This document shows positions 45,673 to 58,404 of a stretch of DNA of 64,000 bases, piece by piece. The DNA is from Magnolia sinica (taxonomy: Eukaryota > Streptophyta > Magnoliopsida > Magnoliales > Magnoliaceae), in NCBI RefSeq assembly GCF_029962835.1, contig NC_080588.1, positions 66,798,001 through 66,862,000 on the forward strand, in the 5' to 3' direction. Under the pieces are notes generated by a model. That model saw nothing but the letters and a program-made list of their open reading frames with translations, made no database searches and was not told the DNA's origin. A program made the translations under genes and the position numbers. Every line of letters starts with the position of its first letter. The first letter of the stretch is position 1.

Positions 45673-46307
45673 ATTCTAAACCTAATCCTAAGAAGGAAAA
45701 TAAAAATCTAAAAAGAGAAAGAGGGTTGGAAGGAAGTTACCAAATTGGAGTCCCTAAATTGAAACCTGCAAAATAGAACAAAACAAGTTAGTTTCTAAGA
45801 ATAGCAAGCCTATAAAATTCCTAAGAAGAGAAATATAGAAATAAAAAGAAACAAGGAAAAATTCCTAAATTAGAAAGTAGAAATTTAGAAAGAGCGTACC
45901 GAATTAGAAATTTCTAATAAGCCTACAAAGAAGAAAGTCAGTTTCTAAACAGAAAGTCTTAAAAGAGAAAATTTCTAAAAATAAAATAGGAAACAAAATT
46001 AGATTCTAAAAGAGTTAGAGTTAGAAACTTACTAAAAAGGAATCCTAATATAGAAATAGTAAGGAAGAGAGAAATTACCAATTTAGAAACCTATCTTAGA
46101 ATCCTACAAAATAAGAAAGTTGGATTAGTTTCTAAAAAAAAAAGGAAAACTATCTAAAAATAGAAAGTTACTTAAATAAAAAAATTTCTAAAAATTAAAG
46201 AAAAACCTGGAATTAGAAAAATTCTAAAATAAATCCTAAAAATCAGAAAAGTCCTAATCTTAAACTAATCCTAAAACCAGTTAACTTCAGGAAACGTAGC
46301 CGTCAAT
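45673..46307 (-). other. Leader region of the Athila-type element
   Basis: Between primer site and gag. It is strongly A/G-rich on the plus strand (T/C-rich in sense) with the word TTTCTA (AAATTAGAAA-type on plus) recurring dozens of times. No tRNA or gene. Confidence 0.6.
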
Positions 46308-46324
46308 CCCCGGCAACGGCGCCA
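46308..46324 (-). other. Primer binding site, tRNA-Asp type
   Basis: The plus strand reads CCCCGGCAACGGCGCCA, identical to the 3' end expected of plant tRNA-Asp, so the minus strand is its complement. It lies 6 bp inside the 5' LTR. This is a primer site, not a tRNA gene. Confidence 0.8.
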
Positions 46325-46330
46325 AAAACT

Positions 46331-48329
46331 TGTTCACACCCCAAGTGCAGGGTTGTGATGTAGTAATAAACTCGGTAAGACCGAGGTCGAATCCACAGGG
46401 ACTAAAACCTGTACGTTATCTGAAAATAACCAGATCTAGAACTAGGCTAAGATGAAATCTAAACTAATTGTGATTTGAGGAATAATGGTGAAATATTAAT
46501 TTAAACTTAAAGAATTCAGAGAAAGTGAACTAGGGATTCAGAGGATCCACTTGTAGAGATCAGGGAGATCGTATGCCTGCTTCATGGATATTATATTGAA
46601 CTTACTTGATATAGTTTTCAAGGGATGAAAGGTATAAGAATTAAGTATGATTCCATCACAAATCCATGCCTAAGAGACAAGGTAAACAATAGAACTTAGA
46701 CCAATCCATAACCAACCAAAAGATGTATGAGTGTTAAGAAGGATCCCATCATCCACCCATGTCTATGAGACGATGGCGAACAACAGAGTTTCCGAACATC
46801 AAAATAAAAGGAAAAGAATTATTCAAGCCATCCCAGATTTACTGTAATTTAAATCACAACAAACCATTAATGACTAAAAGAATTTCTTAAATCAAACAAA
46901 GTCAATCAGTTCAGTTCAATCAAACCTGTAGAAGCTCTCATCACGCCACAAGCTTCACCTCTTAGCCCTAGCTAAGGGATTTAGCCTAACATAATCATAG
47001 GAAAAAGAAGAAAAAATACAGAAAAATTTCAAACACTTCTCTCTCCGCCTCTCTCTCTATCTGACGTCCCTATTCAAGCATATCCTCTTCTCCACATTTG
47101 GAACTCTTTTTATAACTTTTGGAGTGGTGGAAATCGGATTTGGGAAGCTATCGCACGCGCAGCGAAAGCCTTTTCGCAGCCAAGTTTGGGGCTTCATAAC
47201 TCTCGCGTTCCTTACATTATTTCTGTAAAATCAGTCTCTTGACAGTATTTTGGCTGGCCTACACGATGGACGGTTCAGATCTACCATATGATCAAAGATG
47301 GTGGGCCACAACTGCCCGAAAAATCCGATTTCGCGGACGTGCGTAGCCTTTCGCACGTCTGGCGCTGACGTGATCGGTGGGCCCCACAGAGGTGTTTTCA
47401 AAGAAATCCACCCCGTCCATTAGATTCAGGACAAAATTTCAGTCAAGAATCGATGGTTTTGAACGTCCATTGATGCGGCCCAGAGAAGAAATCACCCCAA
47501 AAATCATTTTGAACGTCGCAGGACCGCCTGTTTGTGGCCTTTGTATCGCGCACGTGTGCTTGCATGGGTTCAAAAGTTCACCAAGGTTTTGTAGTAGTCG
47601 AGGCTCTCTACACGATGGACGGTTTGGATTGTCCATTGGGACAATGTGTGGGGCCCACTAGCGTCCGCAAAAATGGATAGCGTCCGTCCATTTTACAGCG
47701 CTTAAAACGAAAATTTCTGTTTTGGAAGCAGCGCTGACCCGCCCAAGTTGGTTCGATGCACCGTGGACGTGTATACCTTATGTACACACACTATATAAAC
47801 GGGGCCCATTGTGATGTTCCTACAAAATCCAAACCATCCATTTGTTTCCTCATCTTATTTAAACCGCCGAGACCAAAGTTGAGACAGTTCCAGATATCAG
47901 GTGGGCCCAGAATCAACGGTTTATGGGCTGATCTGTCAGTTGGGGTACTTTCATAGTGATCCAAGGGCTGAAATTTGATATGTACGGTTAATTTATGGCC
48001 CTTAGGCCATGTATAAAGTTTTGAGCCAATCAGATGATGAGAACTATGTGATCTTGCATTTTTTATCAATTTCGGGCCTCTTTAACGTGAATGGCTTGAT
48101 TTTCTCAAATCCCTGGTGTGTAATTCCATCGATCTTGGTCCCCTGGAGTCCGTCCCTTGCCTTGGGTGTCATCAGAGCATCAAATCCATGGTTTAAGCAC
48201 CCTTTTTCAGTTCATGCTTGTAAATACACTCTGCATCACAAACACGATTAAATCAGGCTATTAAACGGTATCAATGATTATAAATCTATGCAATAACTGG
48301 GTCTGATATGCAATATTTGACCCTCAACA
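46331..48329 (-). repeat. Athila-type 5' LTR (1999 bp)
   Basis: Same termini as the 3' LTR (TGTTCACACCCC and GACCCTCAACA on plus). It lacks about 14 bp present in the partner near 47729 and has scattered substitutions. Confidence 0.9.
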
Positions 48330-50135
48330 CTCGTCACTTTGTCCAACAACCCATTCACTCTGTCTAGTAAAACTCCATCAAATAGTAAGATACAATATCA
48401 TATCTTTATCTAGTAGAACGTCTCTCTCCTTAACTATTTCCTTCAGTGCATATCTCTAGGCTCAATATGAGACTCAACAAGCAATGGTTATAATGGATCT
48501 TACATAAACATCGCAGTGGGCCCCGATAAAATCAATAGTTGCACCCCATACAAATATAAATATTTAGAAGAGAGACATCCATCATTGAAATTTATAAGAC
48601 CCACCATGATGATTATATAAAAAGTGCACGTTATTTTGTCTGATGGAACCTCGTAAATTTGTCAAGTGAAATATTGTCACTTTGTGCAGTAACAACGTCA
48701 CTTTGTCTAACAGAACCAAGTTACTTTTTAAAGGAAACTCATCATTTTGTCAAGCAAAGCCCTATCAATTTACTTGGCAACCCCATCACTTTATCTAATT
48801 GAATCCCGTCACTTTATCCAGTAATCACATCACTTTGTCTATAATAAACTTGTCACTTTTGCTAGCACCCTTTTCACTTTATCTAGTGAAATTTCGTCAC
48901 TTTGTCCAACAACCCCGTCACTCTATCTATTAAAACCCTGTCAAATAATAAGATACAATATTATCTCTTCATCTAGTAGAACGTTATCACTTTGTCCAGC
49001 AACCTAATTACTTTGTGGAGTGAACCCCTTTACTTTGTCTAGCAACCCAATTACTTTGTGGGGTGAACCCCGTCACTTTGTCCACCAACCTCGTCACTTT
49101 GTTTATTGACCACGTCATTTTGTCTACTAAATACTGTCACTTTGTACTGCAACCTGGTCACTTTGTCTAGGAACCCCATCACTTTGTACTGTAACCTCGT
49201 CAATTCATTTAGTGGAACCATGTCACTTTGTTCGGCAACCCGTCACTTTTTTCAACAATCTAATGGTTGGATTGAAGTTTCTTTTAAGTATAATGCTTGA
49301 CCCTTTAAAATTAAGGGTGAACGTCTCTCTCCTTAGCTATTTCCTTTACTGCATATCTCTAGGTTCAATATTGGACTCAACAACCAATGGTTATAGTGGA
49401 TCTTACATAAACATCGCAATGGGCCCCGATAAAATCAATAGTCGTGCCCCATACAAATATAAATATTTGGAAGAGACATCTATCATTGAAATTTATAAGA
49501 CCCACCATGATGATTATATAAAATGGGCATGTAACTTTGCCTGATGGAACCTCGTAAATTTGTCAAGTGAAATATTGTCACTTTGTGGAGTAACACCATC
49601 AGTTTGTTTAGCAGAACCATATTACTTTTGAAGGAAACTCATCATTTTGTCAACCAAAGCCTTGTTAATTTACTTGGTAACCCCATCGCTTTATTTAATG
49701 GAATCCCGTTACTTTATCCAGTAATCACGTCACTTTGTCTACAATAAACTTGTTACTTTTTCTTGCTCCCCTTTCACTTTATCTAGTGAAATCTTGTCAC
49801 TTTGTCCAACAACCTCGTCACTTTGTCTATTAAAACCCCCTTAAGTAGGATGATACAACATCATCTCTTTATCCAGTAGAACGTCATCACTTTGTCCAGC
49901 AACCAAATTACTATGTGGAGTGAACCCCATCACTTTATCTAGCAACCATGTCATTTTGTCTAATGGAACCATATCGTTTTGTCTCATTTAACCTCGTTAC
50001 TTTATTTAATGGAACTGGCTTACAAAATGATGGTATTTTCCAAACAAAGTTACTGTGTTACACTATACAAAGTGATACATGGTGCTCGGATAAAGTAAGA
50101 AACCTGCACTACACAAAGTGCCTGCTTTATAGGGC
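48330..50135. repeat. CACTTTGTCTA minisatellite, main array
   Basis: Dozens of degenerate units of about 22-26 bp based on TCACTTTGTCTAGCAACCCC. They are broken by a non-array segment of about 200 bp that occurs twice (48417-48600 and 49319-49530, each starting GAACGTCTCTCTCC), so a higher-order period of about 900 bp exists. Near the right end the motif is inverted (ACAAAGTG at 50067 and 50113). Joined with 36763-36889 it was one array before the Athila element inserted. Small open frames inside are repeat artefacts. Confidence 0.85.
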
Positions 50136-51490
50136 AAAATGACCAGGTTATATTACACAAATGATGAGATTTCTTTTGTTGTGATCCACACCTGAGATAT
50201 GAAACTTTCATGGAGTCCAATATAATGTTTAAATGATGCACACCACTCAGATCAGGGACATGTCCGATAAAATGAGATAGTTCACAAGTTACACAACAAG
50301 CAAGACGCGATACAAAATTCCAAACATCCTGGGGTCGACTTGGCTAGGACCTGGAACCAGCGGATTGCCTGTGGCACCGAAGGTGGGGATATCATGTGGC
50401 ACGTGGGCCAAGCTATGTAGCACCCGCTGCTGAGATATCCACGCCGTCCATCCGTTTTTCCAGCTCATTTTAAGGAATGAGCCCAAAAATAATGAATATC
50501 CAACGCTCAAGTGGACCATACCAGCAAATAGTGGGGACTGAACACCCACCGTTGATAACTTCTTGGGTGCCAAGGAAGTTTCGGATCGGAATTATATTTG
50601 TGTTTTCCCTTCATCCAGCTCCATGTGAGCTTATGAACAGGTTGGATAGTAAATAAAACATCACGGTGGCCTCAATAAATTTTGAAAGTAAGCATTCAAT
50701 CCCCACTGTTTTTTGTGGTGTGATTCACTTGAGCTTTGGATCTGCATCATTTTTAGGATCAAGCACTAAAATGATATGACAAAACGGATGGACGACATTG
50801 ATAACAAGGTGGTCCCATAAAGCTTGGGCCACGTTGTGCCACAATCATTCGGCTTCCCTTTCTTACAGTTGAGTAGATCCTCGGGTTGAGGAACCATCAG
50901 GATGAGTCGGCCATCGTCGTCGCCGGACGCGGAATGCGTCCTACTAATCCGTCCGGGCAGGTCTCTGCAGGGCCCACCTTGATATAAGTGTTTTATCCAT
51001 GCCGTTCATCGATGTTTTCAGGTCATTTTAAAGCTTCATCCTAAAAATGAGGCAGGTCCACAGCTCCAGTGAACCACACCAGAGGAAGCTGCAGTGATAA
51101 TGACACCGACCGTTGAAACCTTTCTAAGGGCCACCACGATGTTTTTTAACCATCAAACTTTTTTTTTTCTTTCTTTTGTTAGTACACCCACTGTCAGTTC
51201 ACCGTTCATCGTTTTACCATCTAACTTATTCATAAGGTTACGTAGACGTGGATGAGGTGAAAAAACAAATATCAGCTTGATCCGAGACTTCTCCTGCTCC
51301 CATGAAGTTTTTAATGGTGGACATTCAATCCCCACTTTGTGGTCCACCTAATCCTTGGACCTGCCCTGTTTTTTGGATAATACCTTAAAATGATCCGAGA
51401 AAAATGATGAATGGTGTGGATAAGACTGTTACACCATGGTGGACCCCACAGAGCCCTGGATGGTAATGTCCAGGCAGTGATAGGACACAG
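50136..51490. other. Intergenic, two foldback MITEs
   Basis: One element spans about 50376-50860 (TATCCACGCCGTCCATCC to GGATGGACGACATTGATAAC). Another spans about 50960-51465 (GCAGGGCCCACCTTGATATAAG to TACACCATGGTGGACCCC). No gene. Confidence 0.55.
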
Positions 51491-53259
51491 GCTTGATCTA
51501 AAACTTTTGTAGCCCTCAATTTATTTATTTTTAATTGTAGGTGGTTAATATATTTTTTTCTACAGTATGGTTCACATAAGCTTTTGCTCAGCTTCATTTG
51601 TGGGATCATGCCCTTAAAATAGATGGACAACATGGATAATACATGTACAAATGGGTGGGACCCACAAGGCCTTTCCATACCACGCATACTTTGCACTTGC
51701 TCATGTCAGGATGCCAGCTGTAAAAAATATTTGAAATGAGAAGAAAGTAAAAAAGAAAAAAGAAAAAAGAAGCAGCAGCTTAGGTGGGCCCACACCACTA
51801 GAAAATGTGGAAATGTCGGTCTAGCCCACCCTCTCCTTCCATCTCTCAACCTTTTTTCTCTCGTGAGTCGGATGTGCCGTATCCCCTAGTCATTAATCAT
51901 TATAATGGGAAAAAAATTTCAGCATAGACGTATAGGATTACTTTAGCTATGTGTACGTATGATACGAATACGGTGTCATGCAAGTGCACATGGCTTGCCT
52001 AGTGACCCCACGTGATGGGATTGGATTAGGCCAAGTGCCGCTGTCAAAGAAGGGCCTATACGTCGATGGGATTGAAACCCCTTAGGAAGGTTTCAACGGT
52101 GGACGGCAATCTTCCCACAGTTTTCTGTGGTAGGTCCACTCCAGATTTGGATCTGACTAATTCTCTGTCTCATGCCCTAAAATGATCTCTCCAAATGAAT
52201 GGATGGTGTAGATACAATACACACATCATAGTGGGTCCCACAAAACTTGGTGATGTCACTTAAGCAGCGACTCTCACTACTCAACCTGCCAGTATCTAAT
52301 CCGCGTCCCACACCAGCGATATAGCTGTTGTATTGACTTCAGCAAGTTATTTGGGTCCCATCATGAGGTATGTGTTATATTCATATTATCCATTTGGCAA
52401 GCTGGTATTGAGGCTTGAGCTGAAAAATACGGCAGATCTAAAGATCAAGTAGACCACACTGCAAAAAACAGTGGGGGATTGAATGTCTAACATTGAAACC
52501 CTGTTGGCGGTCACAAAAGTCTGGGATAATATGAAATTGGTTTTTCCTCTTTATCCATGCATATGTGACCTTATTAACAGATTGGAAGAAAAATAAACAT
52601 TATAGTGGCACCTATGAATGTTTAATAGTGAAAATCATTATCTTCGCTGCTGCTATTTTTGGTGTGGTCCATTTGAGCTTTAGATATGATCATTTTTTGT
52701 GAAATACTCTAAAATGATCTCAAAAAATTGATGAACGGTGTAGATATAATAAATACATCATTGTGGGGCCATGTAACTTTGATCTCATTTGAACCGTTCG
52801 TGCAACTTGGAGCTTGAGGAGGGTCGGCGCTCGTCTTCGCATGACACGTATCTACACCAGTTACATTGTTAAAAATGTATAATCAACTTGTGCTACATTT
52901 GCAGTGAATCTCTTCCAAAACCTTCACCCACACATTTGGAAGATGATTGCCTGCGACCTAAGCACAGAGATATTGTTGTGCCCGGGGTTATGTGGGGCCA
53001 CGGAGATGTCCATGACAAATCCACTTCATCCATCCATATTGAAAGACTACGATAAGGAGAGAAGTCTAAAAATCAGGCATATCCAAAACTAGGTTATTAT
53101 GCGCAGGGATGATAGGGTGCTGACTCAGTCATGGTTAGCCGTGACTTAGGATGTATGCAGGTGAGACCTCATTTTTAATCAACATGGCCATGCATGTGTG
53201 TTAGAATCGTTCTAACCCAAACAAAGTTAACCCACATCAAATTACTTGATTCAAGGGAT

Positions 53260-53749
53260 TATTAACAAATCTTGGGATTCATTTGTCTTCGCCAACTGCA
53301 TTACATGCCAAGAACCTGAGTGCTATTTAGTAGGCTTCCAATCCAGTATTTCACAAGCGCACTAAATATATTGAAGTTGACTACCACTTTATGCGAGAAA
53401 AATACACAGCTGGAATTATTTTTCTCCCTCATTTGTCATCAGAAGTACAACTTTTTGATTTATTTACAAAATCTATGACTTCATTTCGACATAAGTTTCT
53501 CAGTAGTATGCTAGTTGGTTCTCTAACATTAGTTTAAAAGGGGTGTGAATTATATTAGATGTCAGTAGTTGTACATTTGCTATGTATAGCATTAAATATA
53601 ATTAGCCATTAGTCATGTATAGAAATATTTTAATTAGGATTGGTTGTAATTAGATTTCCTTGTATATATATGTATGTTCTTTATTTAAACTCAATTTAGG
53701 GTGAAGTGTAATACAGAAAAAGCAATTGAAATTTCTCTGATTCTAGACA
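53260..53749 (+). mobile_element. copia RNase H tail and LTR, copy 2
   Basis: Degraded twin of 19795-20284. RNase H words remain (KYIEVDYHFMREK) but with stops. The LTR is 53544-53749 (TGTGAATTATATTAG to GATTCTAGACA). Confidence 0.7.
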
Positions 53750-55331
53750 TTTTTAAAAACATATTTGAAAGTTGTTCGGTTGGTAACTATACCAGTCTAT
53801 GTGTTGTTGTAAGAGAAGAGTCTCATTCAAAGCATATTTGAAAGTTATTTAATTAGGTACCTACACTAGTCTAACTATGTTGTTGTTATTATTATTATTT
53901 TAACACACACACACACCACCACACAGTCACACTACAGCGGGATTTCACGTACACGAATCCTTAACCAAGTGTTGAAACTCTTTAGACTCTAACTATGTGT
54001 CGCTATGAGAGAAGAGCCTCATTCAAAGTATGTTTCAAATTTGATTTATTGGGTAAACATTTGGCCAGTCCTCGTCTTTCACATCCTCACATGGCCCCCT
54101 TAAATCTTGCAAGGTCACCAATCCACTTTCTATGTAGAGTGTTCTTGTCAAAGCCAGAAATGCATAGAAACGTGACCCCGAAGAATGGGAACAGATTACA
54201 CTCTTTTGTCTTTGCATAGTCAATGATGGTGTGAAAAGTAGATTATGCCAAACTTAGAAATGTAGTTCCATCTGTTAGACGGTCCATAACTTAACAATGT
54301 ATGGTCAACATGTGCTACATATGGAGACAAGTAACCTATCATTGTCAAAATGCTAATATAAGGTTTGCTAATTGCAAATGCATGTTGGAGCCATGTGCGC
54401 CATAGTATCAGGGATGAACGGCATGGATGTATCACTGTGGGCCATAGTATCAGGGATGCACTGATCTCCCACCAAATCCACTCCATTTTCCTTCCACCAA
54501 CGGAGACGGATTGCATCCTACGCCACCCAGCTGGCCACCTAAGTGGCCCCACCAAGGTGTTTGTGAGAAATCCACTCTGTTCATCTATTTTGCAAGCTCA
54601 TTTTAGACATGAGATAAAAAATGAGATGGATCCACGATTCACATGACCTAACAAATCTTAACTATGGTAATTCATTGTCAACTATTTTCTTATGGCGTGG
54701 TTCACATGTCAGTGGATGTAACTCAATCTTTAAATCATGGCCTTCTATGAAAATTCCAACGAGAATGGACGGAGTGGATTTGACACATACTCCGTGGTGG
54801 GCCCCATAGATGGTGTCTGAAGCCCACAACCCTTACCCTAAGACAACCTCAATGGTGGCAACCTTGAATCTTAAGATTTGACAACCTCAACCATAATAGC
54901 TTAGACCCTTGACACATGAACCTAGACCCTTAACATATGACAATATTGACCCTAACCCTAACCCTCAACACTACAAGTACGTCGTCTGTGGGGCCCACGG
55001 CCAAGTATGTGATAAGGGTCAAGGTTGTCAAGTGTTAAGGGTCTTGGCTGTGGTTATCATGCGTTACGGGTTGTGGGGCCATCATGGGATATGTGTCAAA
55101 TTTATTAATATATTAGATTCAAATTTTAATTTAACGCAATGGGCCAAAGAATAAGTTACATCCAAAAATTATGTGGCCCCAAAAAGTTTACAATGGTAGG
55201 TTTTCAATCTCACTGCTTTCTATAGTATGGTCCACTTGAGCCTTTGATATGTCTCATTTTTGGGATCATGCCCTAAAATGATATTTCAAAATGGATGGAT
55301 GGCGTAGATAAAATAGAAATATCATAGTGGA

Positions 55332-56573
55332 TTAGAAGAGGCTATGCAAGCTAAGGGTATTCAATTGGCTTCTAGGTGTGTGTGTTGTGTGTCCAGCGAT
55401 ACCCAGAGTCATTCGGGCCAATCCAGTGAATCTATTCAACACCTTTTTCTGGAAAGTATCCTAGCAAAATCTGCATGGTCATTCTTTGGGAGGATGTTTG
55501 ACATCGACATTATGAGGGCCACGTTAGTGGAGAATAGATAGGCTCAATGGTGGATCTCTCTGTCTTCCAGGTCATCAGTCTCCTTTGTCCAGAAACTGGT
55601 TCCATGCATCATTCTCTAGGAAACGTGGAAGGCCAGGAATTCAACAGTTTTTTATGGGAAATCCCCTTCGCCTACAAAGCTAACCTCGCGCATTGGTTGG
55701 TGGATATCCTACATTAGTGGGAACAGCCCAGGGATCACTCAATCTCCCCCTTCTTTCAGCTTCCACAGTCCGACTGGCGCTCGCCTATCCAGCAGTCCCA
55801 GCTCAGATGCAGTTGCTGCTTCTTCATCTTTCCATGCCACCCATCGCCCTCCTTCATATCTGGTAGTGAGATGGATGAAGCCTCCCTGTGGGTGGGTGAA
55901 GATTAATGTCAATGGGTCGACAAGGGGCAACCCTAGTATGCCTAGTGAGGGAGGAGTTTGCAGAAATGGGCAAGGCGATTTGCTATTTGCGTTCTCTGAG
56001 GGTTATGGAGTGGGTTCTAACATCTGTGTCGAGCTCCAAGCCATTCACGATGGGCTGCGCCTCTACACCACCAAGGGTCACACGTCTGTTGAATCTGATT
56101 CTCAGCTGGTAATCGATTTTTTATCGGGTACCGCCACACCTAGTTGGAAATGGAAATACTGGCTTTCCCAGATAGAAAATCTCAAGCTTTCAGGCTGGGT
56201 CAAGTTTGCCCACATTTTCAAAGAAGGAAATGGGCCGGAATATGCCATGGCCCGTAAAAGCAGCTCTAGCCAATCATCATCCCTGGTGGACAGCTAGGCT
56301 GACCTCCCTGCTTAGGTCAGGGGTTACTCTTCCTCAACAAGGGTGGGTTGGGGACGATCAGAGAGCTTTAAGGAGGCCCTGCTTTCGGCCAGTTATTCAG
56401 CCTTGATTTTTTGTTTCCACTTAGCTTGGGCCTGACGCCTCAGTTTCCCCCCGTTATCCTTTCTTCTATTTCCTTATGATAGGCTTTCCTTAGGTCCTTT
56501 TTCTCCTGGGATAGCCTGTAATGTAATTTTTGGCATATATGTATATGGAAATCAAAAGTTTATATATATATAT
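55332..56573 (+). mobile_element. 5'-truncated L1-type LINE tail
   Basis: It interrupts the segmental duplicate between two copies of ATAGTGGA (55324-55331 and 56574-56581), while copy 1 is uninterrupted there. It encodes the end of the reverse-transcriptase zinc-binding region (QAKGIQLASRCVCC, near 55345) and an RNase H domain. The 3' end is AATCAAAAGTTTATATATAT, without a clear poly(A). Such truncation is typical of LINE insertion. Confidence 0.85.
55866..56297 (+). pseudogene. LINE RNase H (RVT_3) domain
   Basis: 143 codons of plant LINE-type RNase H: VKINVNGSTRGNP, CVELQAIHDGL, VESDSQLVIDF and FKEGNGPEYAMA. The first catalytic Asp (normally N-V-D-G) is Asn, and the last is Glu, so activity is unlikely. 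It is open but 5'-truncated and follows stops upstream. Confidence 0.8.
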
Positions 56574-57287
56574 ATAGTGGACCCTATAGAGCACATGGCA
56601 AGTCCTTCTAAGGTGGTACCCAATCCATGTCATGTCCCATGGAAAGTTCCTGCCATTGAAAGCTATGTTGGGCCCGCTGTGATATTTGTGATAAATCCAC
56701 CTTGTTCATCCGATTTGTCAAGTGGCACATGCAATGGAAAATAGTGAAAAGGAATTGTCTACTGTTCAAACCTTCATAGGCTCCACTGTGATGTTTATAT
56801 GCAATCCAAACCATTCATAAAGGGGCCCAAATGTTCATAATGTCATTAACACCGGGATAAAAAGAACAAAAAATATTAGCCTGATCCACAGCTTCTGCAG
56901 CCCCATGAATGTTTCAACCGTGGGCATACAATATTTATTATTTTATGTTGTGTGAGCCACTTGAGGTTTGGATCCACCTCATTTTTTGGATCACACCATA
57001 AAATGATTTAGAAAAACAAGTTGACGGGATGGATTTATTACAAACACCATAATAGGCCCCACAAAGTTAACCTACTATGCATAGTCAACTTTGCTCCCAC
57101 TTCAATGGTCTAAAGGACGCAACGCTCTAGGGTCAGTTTTGTCCCTATAAAATTTTAAAAAGACACTTTGTGCCATGTACCTAATATTTTAGAAACCTTC
57201 TACTTACGTTGCGTGGCTATACCATGAGGCTACTTTGGTCAAAATCCCTAACATTATAAGGTGATGATTTGGTCCTTTCATCTTTTA

Positions 57288-57810
57288 TGTTATGAAAAAA
57301 TATTTTGATTAAAAATATTTTAAATAAAAATATATAAATATATAAAAGGTTTGTTAAAAAAATTGGTTTTTTGGTGTTTTGGGAATAGTCCCATATTGAA
57401 AAGGAAAAAGAAAATTTTGACTTTATAAGTAGGGTGTTGAGCACCTTACTATTTGCTTGGTGAATCCGTGGAGTACCGAGACTTGCGTCGCGGACACACA
57501 TGCACGTGCTCGAGCTCAGTGCGAGGGCGTGGGCATCTGAGGCAGTAGAGGCGCTGGTGGCTAGAGTGTTGTGGGTGAGAGGTCTAAGAGAGACCTGTCT
57601 ACCTTATATATGAGTGAAAATTAGCTATTTAAGAGGCCTGATGTAACGGTTCATGTAGTATTAAATTAGACCGTGCAGAAACTGCTGCATATGGATAGCC
57701 TAACAGTCATAAACGACTAGCCACTGAGTCTAAACGGCTAGCATGCATTTGGTTTCCCACATACAAAACGATAAAAAATTAACAAATAATGATTAGTTTC
57801 TCACCCACAG

Positions 57811-57850
<40 letters not shown>

Positions 57851-58404
57851 AAACACTCATTTAGAGTAACGACCCTAGACCAAAATGTCTAGTTACACTA
57901 TCCTATATAAATAGAGCTTGGATGGTTCATATCACCATCACCAACCACTCAAATCATTCTCTCATACAAATTAACCAGGACAAGCTCAAGTGCTCTTTGA
58001 TCAAGCCAACAAGGTTCAATACGAACCTTAGCTAGCAAGTTCTCAAGAAACAAACCATTGTAGTAATCTAATCTAGCAATTTCTTTTATGACTTTTTCTC
58101 TAATTTGGAATTTTCTTTTAAGTTATTTTTTTATTTTTTATTTAAATCTGCTAGCAAACTGTGTTCATAAAGTTCTAATAGTGGATTCTTCGTGCTTGTT
58201 GAACACAGAATCACATGTAGGCTCGTATCCTAAAAGCTATTTGCCTACAACCTATCAGCAGTTCTAATTACTTTGAGAATGGATAAATAACGCTTTTACG
58301 ACAGCACGATCACACGTGCTTCAGCCAATCCTTAATATTTTCTGTTTCTTTCATTATTTCACAGAAATTGCAAATCTATAATTTGAGAATATTATGTTTT
58401 AACA
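57288..58404. mobile_element. Complete solo LTR in CAD intron 3 of relic D, TSD TTTTA
   Basis: 1117 bp from TGTTATG to TTTTAACA with inverted TGTTA/TAACA ends, flanked by TTTTA at 57283-57287 and 58405-58409. The empty arrangement is seen in CAD A intron 3 (CATATTTTATGGTGTAG). It contains CTATATAAATAGAGC near 57902 as a TATA box and an (AT)n run at about 57814-57846. The same LTR is truncated in copy 1. Confidence 0.8.

Larger units (their letters stand above)
36890..48329 (-). mobile_element. Full-length Ty3/gypsy Athila-type retrotransposon
   Basis: 11.44 kb, minus orientation: 5' LTR 46331-48329, primer binding site, gag-protease, reverse transcriptase, RNase H, integrase, non-coding 3' region, polypurine tract, 3' LTR 36890-38904. 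Perfect 5-bp target duplications CTCGT border it. The reverse transcriptase and the DLGASVNL protease motif are of Athila type. At least one frameshift and several nonsense codons break pol, so it is non-autonomous now. LTRs differ by scattered substitutions and a few indels, so insertion is not brand-new. It landed inside a minisatellite array. Confidence 0.92.
51491..58016. repeat. Segmental duplication, copy 2
   Basis: Collinear with 17478-24016 in the same orientation about 34 kb away. It lacks the MITE and solo LTR of copy 1 and instead carries the LINE tail at 55332-56573. The CAD relic D and the complete intron 3 LTR lie at its right end. Confidence 0.85.

Noticed and set aside
46303..46325. 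tRNA-Asp-like 3' end
   Set aside because: Only the terminal 17 nt are present and no cloverleaf can be drawn upstream; it is the primer binding site of the Athila-type element.
48330..50135. CRISPR-like direct repeats
   Set aside because: Units are degenerate, spacers are not unique, and the setting is a plant nuclear genome with retrotransposons. It is a minisatellite.
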